38,461 nucleotides of DNA. Source: Thalassobius sp. I31.1. Lineage in GTDB: Bacteria > Pseudomonadota > Alphaproteobacteria > Rhodobacterales > Rhodobacteraceae. Location: assembly GCF_003031585.1 (NCBI RefSeq), contig NZ_PWAA01000016.1, forward strand, positions 1 through 38,461. Direction: 5' to 3'. Position 1 is the stretch's first letter. Each line of letters begins with the position of its first letter. A model generated the notes under the pieces. The model saw only the letters and a list, made by a program, of their open reading frames with translations, ran no database searches and had not been told where the DNA came from. The translations under genes and the position numbers were made by a program. This document shows, one piece after another, positions 8,901-15,282 of this stretch.

Positions 8901-9012
8901 CGCCGGAAGGCTCGCGCAAAAAAGATACTGGAGCGAAACCCAAGCTCACTTATTAGCCCAAAGAATAATTTGGTCTCACATTGATATTTTAAAGGGGCAT
9001 GTAAACGCGTGA
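5995..9012 (+). CDS. N6-adenine DNA methyltransferase, large type IIG-like
   Basis: This 1005-residue protein carries the gamma-class N6-adenine methyltransferase motifs: motif X-like Gly-Gly-Tyr-Tyr-Thr-Pro at 298-303, motif I Asp-Pro-Ala-Ala-Gly-Ala-Gly at 331-337 (S-adenosylmethionine binding), and catalytic motif IV Asn-Pro-Pro-Trp at 451-454. Residues 1-290 precede the methylase core and hold a mixed alpha/beta part like the N-termini of Eco57I-type enzymes. I see no clear Asp...Glu-X-Lys nuclease site there. Residues about 650-1005 should contain the target recognition domain. Start and stop overlap the HTH gene and the following nuclease gene (ATGA and GTGA), so the three are one translationally coupled unit. 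The substrate should be adenine in a host-protecting recognition site; the site cannot be predicted from sequence alone. Confidence 0.88.
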   Translation: MNMIATCLGEFGADTVSLRMFDEETSDLLPYATILNARRDGDETLGLIGAVYEWQDAPLIFLVDGDLVENNRQLHRMRRLLAMRGDAPYLGVVSPGRLEVYHVGLDNKQLGQTRVSLQTDDKAKFTTLARLGNARPNAAISQRGWISNVVLNLLTNSISELIETGEVSDEDAISLVGRALFTRFLADRNLLPDRMVTSIGAGDLFDNRGSAEATSKWLDATFNGDLLPLSGEIFSSLSEQSYHVLGGVLRKAPDQQLFLGWEEKWDNLDFAHIPVGVLSQAYELYLRNHAPARQRKQGGYYTPRPIADLMVRASIRALQHEDKCENAKVLDPAAGAGVFLLTAFRELVAERWRKEGRRPNTTALRSILYSQIVGFDIDEAALRFAALGLYLMSIELDPVPKPVDKLRFKNLRGNVLHRLTGDDDQEGAKLGSLGPLVGKEHKGKYDIVIGNPPWASGTKLPDWKLVQQTVRSIAAERGIKNQSPPLPNEVLDLPFIWRAMEWAKPGGQIAFALHARVLFQQGDGMVDARLAIFDALDVTSVINGVELRQTKVWPEISAPFCLLFARNHPPPAGAGFRFVNPRLEKTLNNAGSMRVDTVAAEIIPSFRIAEFPEILKVYFKGTKADLGILERIRERGHPTLEEFWREVIGTTDRQHLYGSGKGYQRLIASSEIRKNGDGLPGVDASELNGLPVVSVNDLAHPLIDYGSLQRFAGQRMHRKRDRALFRGPMLIVHKSPPANRGRIQVSVADGDTLYNETFYGYSSTKHPYGKTLVRYLALLLGSKISLWQALLTSGEFGFEREVIEKVALDRLSFPDFRELSKRQLAYVENLFDDLSSGAKTWTDVDEWAAEIYNLNKRDLQVISDTLEFNLPYAENKANAQLPPSFPDIARFCEVLQNDLSPWAERFGTNVRVDHVSGIPGSPWEYVEIGTGLQSKKTKLRENDLCGLVQAADDAAATEIVINYAENGLFAGRLAQKRYWSETQAHLLAQRIIWSHIDILKGHVNA

Positions 9013-9722
9013 ATTCAACGTCTATAAGGCCGCGCCCAGACCAAATTTTAGAGCTTTCCCGGGGCCTCACATTACCATTACCACCAATCGACAATACCCT
9101 TTTAGAGATCATTGTCGAAACGTTTTTGCGGGCATTCGAAGATGTTTGCGCGACTTCGTCGCAAACTGCCCAATCCGGTACAGAAGCTGAAGTTACAGCC
9201 CTCATCCAAGCCCGCCTGAACGAGATAGCTGACCACGACCCGTTCTGGGGGCAGCTTGTGAGCTGCATAGTCAGAGGTGCTGAATCCTTGAGTTTTGACG
9301 GCTCCCACCTGGAGAAGCGCCCTGACCTTTCAATATACCTTACTGAACGCAGCAGGAATTTCCCTCTTGTTGCTGAGGCTAAAATTCTGGACAGCTCCAA
9401 AGGAAAAACTGAAAAACTCTATTGTGAAAATGGCATACATAGATTTCTCAACGGCGAGTACGCTTGGGGGACAAGGGAGGCGTTAATGGTGGCATATGTT
9501 CGTGACGGGTCATCCATCAATTCAAAGCTTACGCACTACCTGTCGTCGGGAACTCCCAGAAATTCCGTGAAATATGCGGTGGAAACAATGCCTGAGCAAA
9601 CCTCAAATACTTCCGAAGACATCGCAATATCTACCCATAACCGCTCATTCTCATACCTGGCACCGAATACACCAAAAAGCTTACCCGGCCCAATCACTCT
9701 TTGGCATCTTTGGTTACATTAA
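9009..9722 (+). CDS. PD-(D/E)XK-type nuclease candidate, partner of the methyltransferase
   Basis: This 237-residue protein starts at a GTG that overlaps the methyltransferase stop (GTGA). It contains the spaced motif expected of the PD-(D/E)XK nuclease fold: Pro105-Asp106 at the start of a strand, then Glu123-Ala-Lys125 in the next strand, about 17 residues later. A Gly-Ile-His-Arg-Phe-Leu-Asn-Gly-Glu-Tyr segment (142-151) follows and looks like a conserved helix of the same family. The chain ends with Ile-Thr-Leu-Trp-His-Leu-Trp-Leu, which reads as a natural C-terminus. Since the methyltransferase shows no nuclease site, this protein probably supplies DNA cleavage in trans. It could instead be an inactive specificity or inhibitor subunit; the nuclease call rests on motif spacing only. 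Confidence 0.65.
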   Translation: MNSTSIRPRPDQILELSRGLTLPLPPIDNTLLEIIVETFLRAFEDVCATSSQTAQSGTEAEVTALIQARLNEIADHDPFWGQLVSCIVRGAESLSFDGSHLEKRPDLSIYLTERSRNFPLVAEAKILDSSKGKTEKLYCENGIHRFLNGEYAWGTREALMVAYVRDGSSINSKLTHYLSSGTPRNSVKYAVETMPEQTSNTSEDIAISTHNRSFSYLAPNTPKSLPGPITLWHLWLH

Positions 9723-10087
9723 CGGCGCGCTTAAAGCGCCACAAGAAACAGAAAATGGGGATCAAACGGGAGCTTTGTCCCTTTACCAATACGACACATA
9801 TTGCAGGGCACAGCTTGCATCAGACCCATAGAGCCTATTTTTTAGTCACTTCAGAAAACATTTTCCACACTTAATATCCATGAACAATCTAAGCATGGTA
9901 CAGCGCAGCTCTTCGAAATAAGGCCTAAGCAGATTCATTTGATCTTCATCCAGTCAATAATGGCCACCCACCCCCCACTTGGGGGGAATGGGAATACGAC
10001 GAACTGAAAAGCGCGATCAGATGAACAAGCATGAGACCACCCGAACGGGGCAACAGCCCCGCCAGCGGGCAAAGTCACAAGTTCGCG
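9723..10087. other. Intergenic region with several small stem-loops
   Basis: No gene is supported here. Three short stems are visible: GCGCTT/AAGCGC at 9727-9739 directly after the nuclease stop, CCCCCC/GGGGGG with loop ACTT at 9971-9986, and CGGGGC/GCCCCG with loop AACA at 10046-10061. None is followed by a clear T-run. The stretch lies between convergent genes, so one or more may end transcription. A short open frame at 9574-9831 is out of frame with the nuclease and looks like noise. Confidence 0.4.
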
Positions 10088-10294
10088 TTAGTTAACTGCA
10101 GCCCGCAGAGCAGCTACACGAGAATTGACACCACGAGGAGCTTTAGAGCGAGCAGAAGCCGCACGTTCATTATTCACCCTTAGCTCTTGCCGAACCGAAT
10201 CGATCTCGCAGCTGGTCAATAGGCGACTTTCTTGATCCGCTATTCTCCCATTCTTCGAGAAAAGTTCCTTCAGCATCCGTAAGTTGAGAGACAT
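10088..10294 (-). CDS. Possible small overlapping gene at the 3' end of the phosphoribosyltransferase gene
   Basis: A 68-codon frame starts at the ATG at 10294, inside the phosphoribosyltransferase gene but in another frame, and runs 82 bases past its stop. It is preceded by a perfect Shine-Dalgarno (AAGGAGGT on the minus strand, 10310-10303) with 8-base spacing, better than that of the host gene. The predicted product is basic, rich in Arg, Ala and Ser, and unlike anything I recognise. The Shine-Dalgarno also encodes Lys-Glu-Val in the host frame, so it may be chance. A true overlapping small protein or a reinitiation cistron are the alternatives. Confidence 0.3.
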   Translation of the reverse strand: MSLNLRMLKELFSKNGRIADQESRLLTSCEIDSVRQELRVNNERAASARSKAPRGVNSRVAALRAAVN

Positions 10295-11051
10295 GATGCC
10301 CTACCTCCTTGAGCCAAAATCCATCCAGCTCGTTTCCATACTTCAATGACAGCACATTTATGCAAGCTTCTGCAATCGAAAAACGCATCGATTTGCCTAT
10401 AGTAGTACACAACACACAGACACCACCAATAGTTCCTCCGTGAGAAACAATGTGGGATCTAAGCATCGCGAGAGTACCGCCGAGTGTGTAGGCGTCATCT
10501 ACTAACACGTATACCGCAGAAGAGTCAATTTTCCCTGAAAATTTCGGTTGAAAAAGAAGTCTTGGAATACGTTTTAGCTTAGTGCGTCCTGGACGGTGGA
10601 TTTGGACAATTTCGTTGTTTACCTCGACATCTAACGCCTCTGAAAAAAGCTCACTCAGGGCAAACGGTATAGCGTTAGTCACAGGCTTTATTTCAGAAGT
10701 AGTTTCGTCACCGTTAAACTTTGGCTCCGGATGGACGACGATAATTCGTCTATTTTCCGTAATATGTCGAGCAAGTTGGTCGACCAACTGATCAATTACA
10801 TCGTCTCCAACGAATAGATCTACGAGTTCTCTTGCTGCGCTATGATCACACGCACTCTTAGCTGCCTGATACAGCTTTTTTTGCTTGCCAGCGTCACCTC
10901 GATTGCTAGCTGCAGTACCTTTAACTCCATCTAAACGCGCCGCGACGAGGATGGTATCAGAATCTTGATCTCTCCAATTTTCTCGTCGGTGTGGCCCGTA
11001 TGTATTCCGCAGTACATTCATTGTCGTTGTTTCAGTGCTTTCAAATACCAT
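10170..11051 (-). CDS. Phosphoribosyltransferase-fold protein of unknown role
   Basis: This 293-residue protein has a PRPP-binding loop typical of type I phosphoribosyltransferases: hydrophobic strand Tyr-Val-Leu-Val followed by Asp-Asp-Ala-Tyr-Thr-Leu-Gly-Gly-Thr, at about residues 181-193. Its other half, residues 1-110, is charged and not recognised. A preceding strand with Ile-Val-Val-His-Pro-Glu-Pro (about 99-105) may be the nucleotide-side edge of the fold. An alternative start at the Met codon at 11021 would remove ten residues; neither start has a good ribosome binding site. The gene is isolated, AT-rich by eye and borders an insertion sequence, which suggests island cargo. Stand-alone PRTase-fold proteins occur in some defence and stress loci, so nucleotide metabolism or effector use are both possible. 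Confidence 0.65.
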   Translation of the reverse strand: MVFESTETTTMNVLRNTYGPHRRENWRDQDSDTILVAARLDGVKGTAASNRGDAGKQKKLYQAAKSACDHSAARELVDLFVGDDVIDQLVDQLARHITENRRIIVVHPEPKFNGDETTSEIKPVTNAIPFALSELFSEALDVEVNNEIVQIHRPGRTKLKRIPRLLFQPKFSGKIDSSAVYVLVDDAYTLGGTLAMLRSHIVSHGGTIGGVCVLCTTIGKSMRFSIAEACINVLSLKYGNELDGFWLKEVGHHVSQLTDAEGTFLEEWENSGSRKSPIDQLRDRFGSARAKGE

Positions 11052-11371
11052 GCCGACCGATACACAGCAGCGAACCTTGTCCTACGAGCGCGGTCACAAT
11101 GACACTCCAAGGGCATGCCTATCAATCGCCGCGTTAATTTTTTTGCCGTTACATCATCTCATACAGGAACCCAAACTACAGAGAGGCACAGCTAATCTCC
11201 TAGCTACGAAAGAAACCACCGGGTTAATATTCAACTGCAATTTTTCAGTATTATTTACGCTGAAGAAAGACTACCTGCAATGCTCAAAAATGAACGAAAA
11301 CAGTGCCCTTTACAAGAAAACTTGAAGCTCGGAGGTAATCCCCCCATTTTTAATGGGGTCCGCCTGTAGAA

Positions 11372-12172
11372 CTACGCGGCCATTTTCAGTTTCATTGCAG
11401 GTGTGATCCCGCCGATGGCCATGTTGGGCCGATCGTTGTTGTAAGTCCAGAGCCATTTCGTGGCCTGATCCTGTGCCTCCTCTATCGTTTCAAAGATGTT
11501 CTGATCCAGCCATTCGTGGCGCACCGTGCGATTGTAGCGCTCGATGTAGGCGTTCTGTTGCGGTTTGCCTGGCTGGATGTATTCGATGTGAATGCCCCGC
11601 GTCTCGGCCCATGTCTTCAGAAGACCGCTGATGTATTCTGGGCCGTTATCAACACGGATCACCTCCGGCACACCGCGCCATTCGATGATCTGGTTCAGGC
11701 TGCGCACAACACGCACGGCGGGCAGCGAGAAGTCCACTTCGATGCCAAGCCCCTCACGATTGAAGTCATCCAGCACGTTCAGCGTCCGGAACTTTCGTCC
11801 ATCCGCCAGCTGATCCTGCATGAAGTCCATCGACCATGTGTGGTTGGGGGCTTCCGGCACGGCCAGTTCATCCGGTTTGGGCCGTTTCAGCCGCTTGCGC
11901 GGTCTGATACGCAAGTTCAGCTCCAGATCGCAGTAGACCCGATACACGCGCTTGTGGTTCCACTCAAAGCCTTTGACGTTGCGCAGGTACAAAAAACACA
12001 ACCCAAAGCCCCATGTCTTGCGATTGGCTGTCAGGCGCACCAACCAGTCCGCAATCTCAGCATTCTCATCGTCGAACTTACGCTCATACCAATAGCACGT
12101 CTCGCTGATCTGGAAAGTACGGCAAGCCAGTGCGATGCTGACGGCCTTGGTCTTCACCGCGTTCACGGCCAT
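11372..12172 (-). CDS. IS3-family transposase OrfB (DDE integrase domain)
   Basis: The 266 residues shown from the ATG at 12172 carry the rve/DDE catalytic core: Asp in Trp-Ser-Met-Asp-Phe-Met, Asp in Ile-Arg-Val-Asp-Asn-Gly-Pro-Glu, and Glu in Asn-Ala-Tyr-Ile-Glu-Arg-Tyr-Asn. The wording around these residues (Asn-Val-Leu-Asp-Asp-Phe-Asn-Arg-Glu, then Ser-Leu-Pro-Ala) is typical of IS407-group enzymes. The open frame continues upstream of that ATG without a stop into the end of orfA. The active product is therefore probably an OrfAB fusion made by -1 frameshifting, not a protein starting at 12172. It cuts and joins the element's ends. Confidence 0.93.
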   Translation of the reverse strand: MAVNAVKTKAVSIALACRTFQISETCYWYERKFDDENAEIADWLVRLTANRKTWGFGLCFLYLRNVKGFEWNHKRVYRVYCDLELNLRIRPRKRLKRPKPDELAVPEAPNHTWSMDFMQDQLADGRKFRTLNVLDDFNREGLGIEVDFSLPAVRVVRSLNQIIEWRGVPEVIRVDNGPEYISGLLKTWAETRGIHIEYIQPGKPQQNAYIERYNRTVRHEWLDQNIFETIEEAQDQATKWLWTYNNDRPNMAIGGITPAMKLKMAA

Positions 12173-12192
12173 CTCTCGTCTCTGAAATGGCC

Positions 12193-12459
12193 TTACCGCT
12201 TTTTTCCGAGGGCTTCCTTCAACAGGTCATTTTGCATGCTCATCTCAGCATACATGCGTTTTAGGCGGCGGTTCTCATCCGCCATCGCCTTCATTTGTGA
12301 CACCAACGAGGCATCCATGCCGCCGAACTTCGCACGCCATTTGTAAAAACTCGCGCTGCTCATCCCATGTTCACGGCAAAGCTCAGAAACCGGCACACCG
12401 CCTTCCGCCTGTTTCAAAATGCCCATAATCTGCGCGTCACTAAATCGTCCATTCTTCAT
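12193..12459 (-). CDS. IS3-family transposase OrfA (HTH, leucine-zipper part)
   Basis: This 88-residue protein starts at the ATG at 12459, preceded by GAGGAG at good spacing; the upstream open frame is ignored. Residues 1-50 form the HTH of the transposase_8 type (Phe-Ser-Asp-Ala-Gln-Ile, then Cys-Arg-Glu-His-Gly-Met-Ser with Phe-Tyr-Lys-Trp). Residues 55-85 are a leucine-zipper-like helix ending in Lys-Lys-Arg. It recognises the terminal repeats and dimerises the OrfAB transposase. Its last codons contain the slippery heptamer A-AAA-AAG, listed separately. Confidence 0.9.
   Translation of the reverse strand: MKNGRFSDAQIMGILKQAEGGVPVSELCREHGMSSASFYKWRAKFGGMDASLVSQMKAMADENRRLKRMYAEMSMQNDLLKEALGKKR
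12196..12205 (-). promoter_or_regulatory. Programmed -1 frameshift site A AAA AAG at the end of orfA
   Basis: Just before the orfA stop, the minus strand reads GGA-AAA-AAG-CGG-TAA. A -1 slip on A-AAA-AAG puts ribosomes into the orfB frame, which is open from here (Ala-Val-Arg-Pro-Phe) through to the annotated orfB ATG. This is the standard IS3-family device for making the OrfAB transposase. Confidence 0.75.
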
Positions 12460-12731
12460 CAAAAATCTCCTCACATATCTTGCCGAGAAAATTCTACTTT
12501 TGAACACCACTAATTTTCGGGGGGGGATTACCCGGATACCTCCCTAAGCCACACAGACATACTCATACACCGCCAAAAAAACTTCTCCAAATGCACATTT
12601 TGTACAGAAGGGCGATAACTTGGTTGATAAGTCCTCCCGATTCAATAAAATATGCGCATTCGTGGCCCAAGCTGCTCTAGGGGATACTGTGCGTACCATT
12701 TACCGAACCTGTCGGGCGGGCCACTGAATAC

Positions 12732-13097
12732 TTACACCGCAACCCCTGCACCAGCGCGCAGCAGCAAGGTTGCCACCTCATCTGCGCACGCAGGGTTTTC
12801 CAGTATAATTTCCAGTGGCGAGCGGTTATGTAAAAGCAGGTGTTTGCGCAGGATAAAGCGCTTTGCTGCGTCTTTGTCTCCGCCGTAAAGAACCCATGCG
12901 TTTTCCAAGATCCCTTCAATAGCTTCAAGACGATCTGCGATTGGGGGGCTATGTTCCGTGCCAGCTTTGTATTGGCTTTCAAATCTGGCTTCAGAAACGA
13001 TCGCAGCTATGGCATTGCAAAGGGCTTCGTCGGACAAAATGTCCACTTTTCTGGTCTCAGATGTTATGTCAGGACCCTGGTTTTCATCGTTAGTCAT
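12732..13097 (-). CDS. MbcA/ParS-type (DUF2384) antitoxin-like protein
   Basis: This 121-residue protein starts at the ATG at 13097, preceded by GGGAGGAAG at good spacing; the longer frame would run back into the phosphoesterase gene. Residues about 55-121 match the DUF2384 (MbcA/ParS/Xre toxin-binding) pattern: a helical start, Ala-Lys-Arg-Phe then Leu-Leu-Leu-His-Asn-Arg-Ser-Pro-Leu-Glu-Ile-Ile, and a terminal Asp-Glu-Val-Ala-Thr-Leu-Leu-Leu helix ending in Gly-Val-Ala-Val. The N-terminal 50 residues are acidic and show no HTH. Such domains normally bind RES-domain toxins, and no RES gene is present. It is last in an operon with a metallophosphoesterase 28 bases upstream and an AAA+ ATPase before that. 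Regulation or inhibition of the phosphoesterase is the natural inference. Confidence 0.65.
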   Translation of the reverse strand: MTNDENQGPDITSETRKVDILSDEALCNAIAAIVSEARFESQYKAGTEHSPPIADRLEAIEGILENAWVLYGGDKDAAKRFILRKHLLLHNRSPLEIILENPACADEVATLLLRAGAGVAV

Positions 13098-13125
13098 TTG
13101 CTTCCTCCCATAACGCTTGGACCTG

Positions 13126-14016
13126 TCACGCCTCGCTTTGACGGCTTTTCCAGACGCTTTTTTCGCGCAGGTACGAGGGGCGCAGATCAATCACTTCATC
13201 CAGATAACCGATGGAGATATTACGGATTTCAGTGCCATGAACCTTCGCGCAAATCCTGCGGTGGGAATGGCCAAAGAACCAAACATCGGGGCGGTGCTGT
13301 TCGATCATGCGATCCAGGTCTGAGTGAAAGGCGGCCGAGAGTGTGTCGATCTCTCCGGCGGCAGCCGGATGTGGGCCGTGATGCGTGACAATCATCGTTT
13401 TGCCGTCCTTCCCCATGGGATGAGGATTGGCCAGGCTATCATCCAGCCAGGCGCGATGATCCTGATGCACACGCAGGATTTCTCTCGGTTTTAAGCGGCG
13501 TTGCTGCCGCATGATCGGGATATCTTCCACGGGCGTATTGCGATCTTTCGGGGCGCCAATCTGGTCATAGTCCGCCATGCCTCGGTCGGCTTCACGCATG
13601 GCAATAGCGGCCTCGCCGGAGAGGTTAAAATCCGTCCACAATGTGCAGCTAAGGATCCGCGTGTCGCCATGCAGCAGCGCCTGTTTCTGCACAAAATGCG
13701 CACCGGCGTTCTTTGCCGCTTTCTTCAAAGCAGGATCGTCGCTCAGAAAGCCACCATAATAATCGTGGTTTCCCGGCAGCGCATAAATCCGGTTCGGTTG
13801 GATAAATTTGGACAGATACCGGAACACCCGCGCCCAGTTCTTAGCCGGCCCGTTTGTCAGATCACCAGCGAAGATCAGAGCATCCGCGTTCCAGATAATA
13901 TCCTGCAGCGCGCACATATTGATCGGGCACAGCGCGAAGCGGCGGAAGCTGTCATAATGCAGGTCGCCAAGGACCACGATTTTACCGTTATGGTACGGAA
14001 TGTCTTGATAATTCAT
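13126..14016 (-). CDS. Calcineurin-like metallophosphoesterase
   Basis: This 296-residue cytoplasmic protein shows all five metal-binding blocks of the calcineurin-like phosphoesterase superfamily: Gly-Asp-Leu-His at 17-20, Gly-Asp-Leu-Thr-Asn-Gly at 51-56, Gly-Asn-His-Asp at 82-85, Thr-His-His-Gly-Pro-His at 211-216, and Gly-His-Ser-His at 249-252. Two divalent metals should be bound, so it can be expected to be an active phosphodiesterase or phosphatase; the substrate (nucleic acid end, nucleotide second messenger or phosphoprotein) cannot be read from sequence. It starts 9 bases after the ATPase stop and ends 28 bases before the DUF2384 gene, so the three are one operon. No signal peptide is present. 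The role in defence is inference. Confidence 0.88.
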   Translation of the reverse strand: MNYQDIPYHNGKIVVLGDLHYDSFRRFALCPINMCALQDIIWNADALIFAGDLTNGPAKNWARVFRYLSKFIQPNRIYALPGNHDYYGGFLSDDPALKKAAKNAGAHFVQKQALLHGDTRILSCTLWTDFNLSGEAAIAMREADRGMADYDQIGAPKDRNTPVEDIPIMRQQRRLKPREILRVHQDHRAWLDDSLANPHPMGKDGKTMIVTHHGPHPAAAGEIDTLSAAFHSDLDRMIEQHRPDVWFFGHSHRRICAKVHGTEIRNISIGYLDEVIDLRPSYLREKSVWKSRQSEA

Positions 14017-14025
14017 GGTATGATC

Positions 14026-15126
14026 TCAGTTCAGTGTCGGACGATTGGAAAGGGCCTCGGCGCGGTCCAGCATGCGGCTGACGGTGCGCAGGCTCAGCTC
14101 GGAACTTCTGATCGCGCCGCAATCAAAGATATCCATCAGTGCCCCCAGCGCAGGGTCTGGCAGGCTACGGCGTTTCCCTTCGATCTCTGCGAACGCGCAC
14201 AGCTGATCCGGGGTCAGGCCAGGCAGATCCAGCACAACACATCGGCTTTGCAACGGCGATGGCAGACCATGCCGGCTGTTCGCTGTCATCACCCAATTCG
14301 CCCAGGACATGTCAAACCTGATCTGGAAATACGGGCACTCCCAAGCCTGCGCCGTCATGCGTTCCAGCAGCGGCAACAGCGCATCAGTCAGCGTGTGACG
14401 CGATCCTTTTGTTGATGTCACCTCCCCCGATTTTTCCACTTCATCGATGATCACAAGTGGCCCGGCGTGCTGTTCCGACAAGACGGTCTGGATGAGCTTT
14501 CCTGGCGAAGCCGTGCCCCAGCCTTTCTGCGTTCCCACCAGCGAGAATGAGCCCGGTTCCCCCGTTGCATCAAGCTTGGTTGTCGGCACCGCCAGGTGAT
14601 GTGCCAGGCGCCGCGCCCAATGGCTTTTGCCGATGCCGGGCGGGCCAACCAGAACCAGCGGATTGAACCGCAACCCTGGCAGGCCCTCCCGGGCCGAGGC
14701 GCGCAGACCATGCCAGACCTCTTCGGTTGCGCGCGCCATCCAGGGCATCTCAGCATGCAGGGCGGCCGCAATCTCATCGGCCTCATGTTCCGTTTCAATC
14801 CGCGACACCGGCAAGCCACAGCGCAATGGGGCCAATTTGGCTTTTGTATCAGAGTTCAGATGGGCCATGCCGGATTTGTTTCCCAGCAGTTCCAAATAGC
14901 GCAGGGCCCGGCGTTCAATCTTGAGGCGGTCAGGCTTTTCGATCAATTCGCGCCAATTGGGGATTTTATGCGGATTGAGCTTCACGGCCGTCAGGTTGTT
15001 GTCCTGCTTTAACGCCCGCAGTGTCCGCAGGAACATCTGCAGGCGATTTTCAACGGTGTGAACGCTTGGGATCTCGCCAATGAACCTGATGGGGCTGACG
15101 GGGATCAGAGTGGTGGAACGAGTCAA
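14026..15126 (-). CDS. AAA+ ATPase (Lon/HslU-like core), first gene of a three-gene operon
   Basis: This 366-residue protein has a single AAA+ module: Walker A Gly-Pro-Pro-Gly-Ile-Gly-Lys-Ser at 161-168, Walker B Leu-Val-Ile-Ile-Asp-Glu-Val-Glu-Lys at 224-232, sensor 1 within Val-Met-Thr-Ala-Asn-Ser at 279-284, an arginine finger candidate Arg295 in Gln-Ser-Arg, and a sensor 2 helix near 345-355. The Asp-Glu-Val-Glu-Lys form and the Gly-Pro-Pro-Gly-Ile-Gly-Lys loop resemble the Lon protease ATPase, but no protease domain follows. Residues 1-150 are helical and unassigned. The start is a TTG at 15126, with AGGA eight bases upstream; no ATG candidate is better placed. As an oligomeric remodelling motor it probably senses or activates, with the phosphoesterase as effector; that division of labour is inferred. 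Confidence 0.85.
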   Translation of the reverse strand: MTRSTTLIPVSPIRFIGEIPSVHTVENRLQMFLRTLRALKQDNNLTAVKLNPHKIPNWRELIEKPDRLKIERRALRYLELLGNKSGMAHLNSDTKAKLAPLRCGLPVSRIETEHEADEIAAALHAEMPWMARATEEVWHGLRASAREGLPGLRFNPLVLVGPPGIGKSHWARRLAHHLAVPTTKLDATGEPGSFSLVGTQKGWGTASPGKLIQTVLSEQHAGPLVIIDEVEKSGEVTSTKGSRHTLTDALLPLLERMTAQAWECPYFQIRFDMSWANWVMTANSRHGLPSPLQSRCVVLDLPGLTPDQLCAFAEIEGKRRSLPDPALGALMDIFDCGAIRSSELSLRTVSRMLDRAEALSNRPTLN

Positions 15127-15204
15127 AACGGAATCCTTTCAAAGCCAGACAAACCTGCCCAGCGCATGGCCACGACCCTGATGGGGGCGGCTGATGAGTA
15201 TGAA

Positions 15205-15256
15205 AGGTTCCGGAACCTGTGGAACATTTAATGAGAAGACTTTGAGGTTCGGTCAA
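15205..15256 (-). promoter_or_regulatory. Promoter and 14-bp palindromic operator of the AAA+ operon
   Basis: AGGTTCCGGAACCT (15205-15218) is a perfect 14-bp palindrome. On the minus strand, TTGACC (15256-15251) and CATTAA (15233-15228) are separated by 17 bases, a plausible sigma70 promoter. Transcription would start next to the palindrome, which would then act as a repressor site. Additional half-site-like copies occur at 15221-15225 (GGAAC) and 15245-15252 (AGGTTCGG). No HTH protein is encoded in the operon, so the regulator may lie elsewhere. Confidence 0.5.
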
Positions 15257-15282
15257 GGCCTGGGGCCATTGCCACTCCGCAG

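Larger units (their letters stand above)
11334..12532 (-). mobile_element. Intact IS3-family insertion sequence, IS407-type, with 4-bp target duplication
   Basis: The element is 1199 bases long. Its ends are perfect 12-bp inverted repeats: GGTAATCCCCCC at 11334-11345 and its complement at 12521-12532, with weaker similarity continuing inward. CGGA flanks it on both sides (11330-11333 and 12533-12536), the 4-bp duplication expected of the IS407 group. Inside are OrfA and OrfB on the minus strand. Complete ends, intact genes and an undamaged duplication indicate a recent insertion. A short stem (CCCCATT/AATGGGG, 11342-11358) at the left end may terminate transcription leaving the element. Confidence 0.92.

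Noticed and set aside
9574-9831. 85-codon frame overlapping the nuclease end, possible frameshifted C-terminus
   Set aside because: The nuclease ends in a natural-looking Trp-His-Leu-Trp-Leu tail, and the other frame looks random.
9971-9986. C6/G6 hairpin as a terminator
   Set aside because: No T-run on either strand, so termination cannot be claimed.
11035-11325. 96-codon plus-strand frame between the phosphoribosyltransferase gene and the insertion sequence
   Set aside because: Low complexity, no ribosome binding site, and it overlaps the start of a better supported gene.
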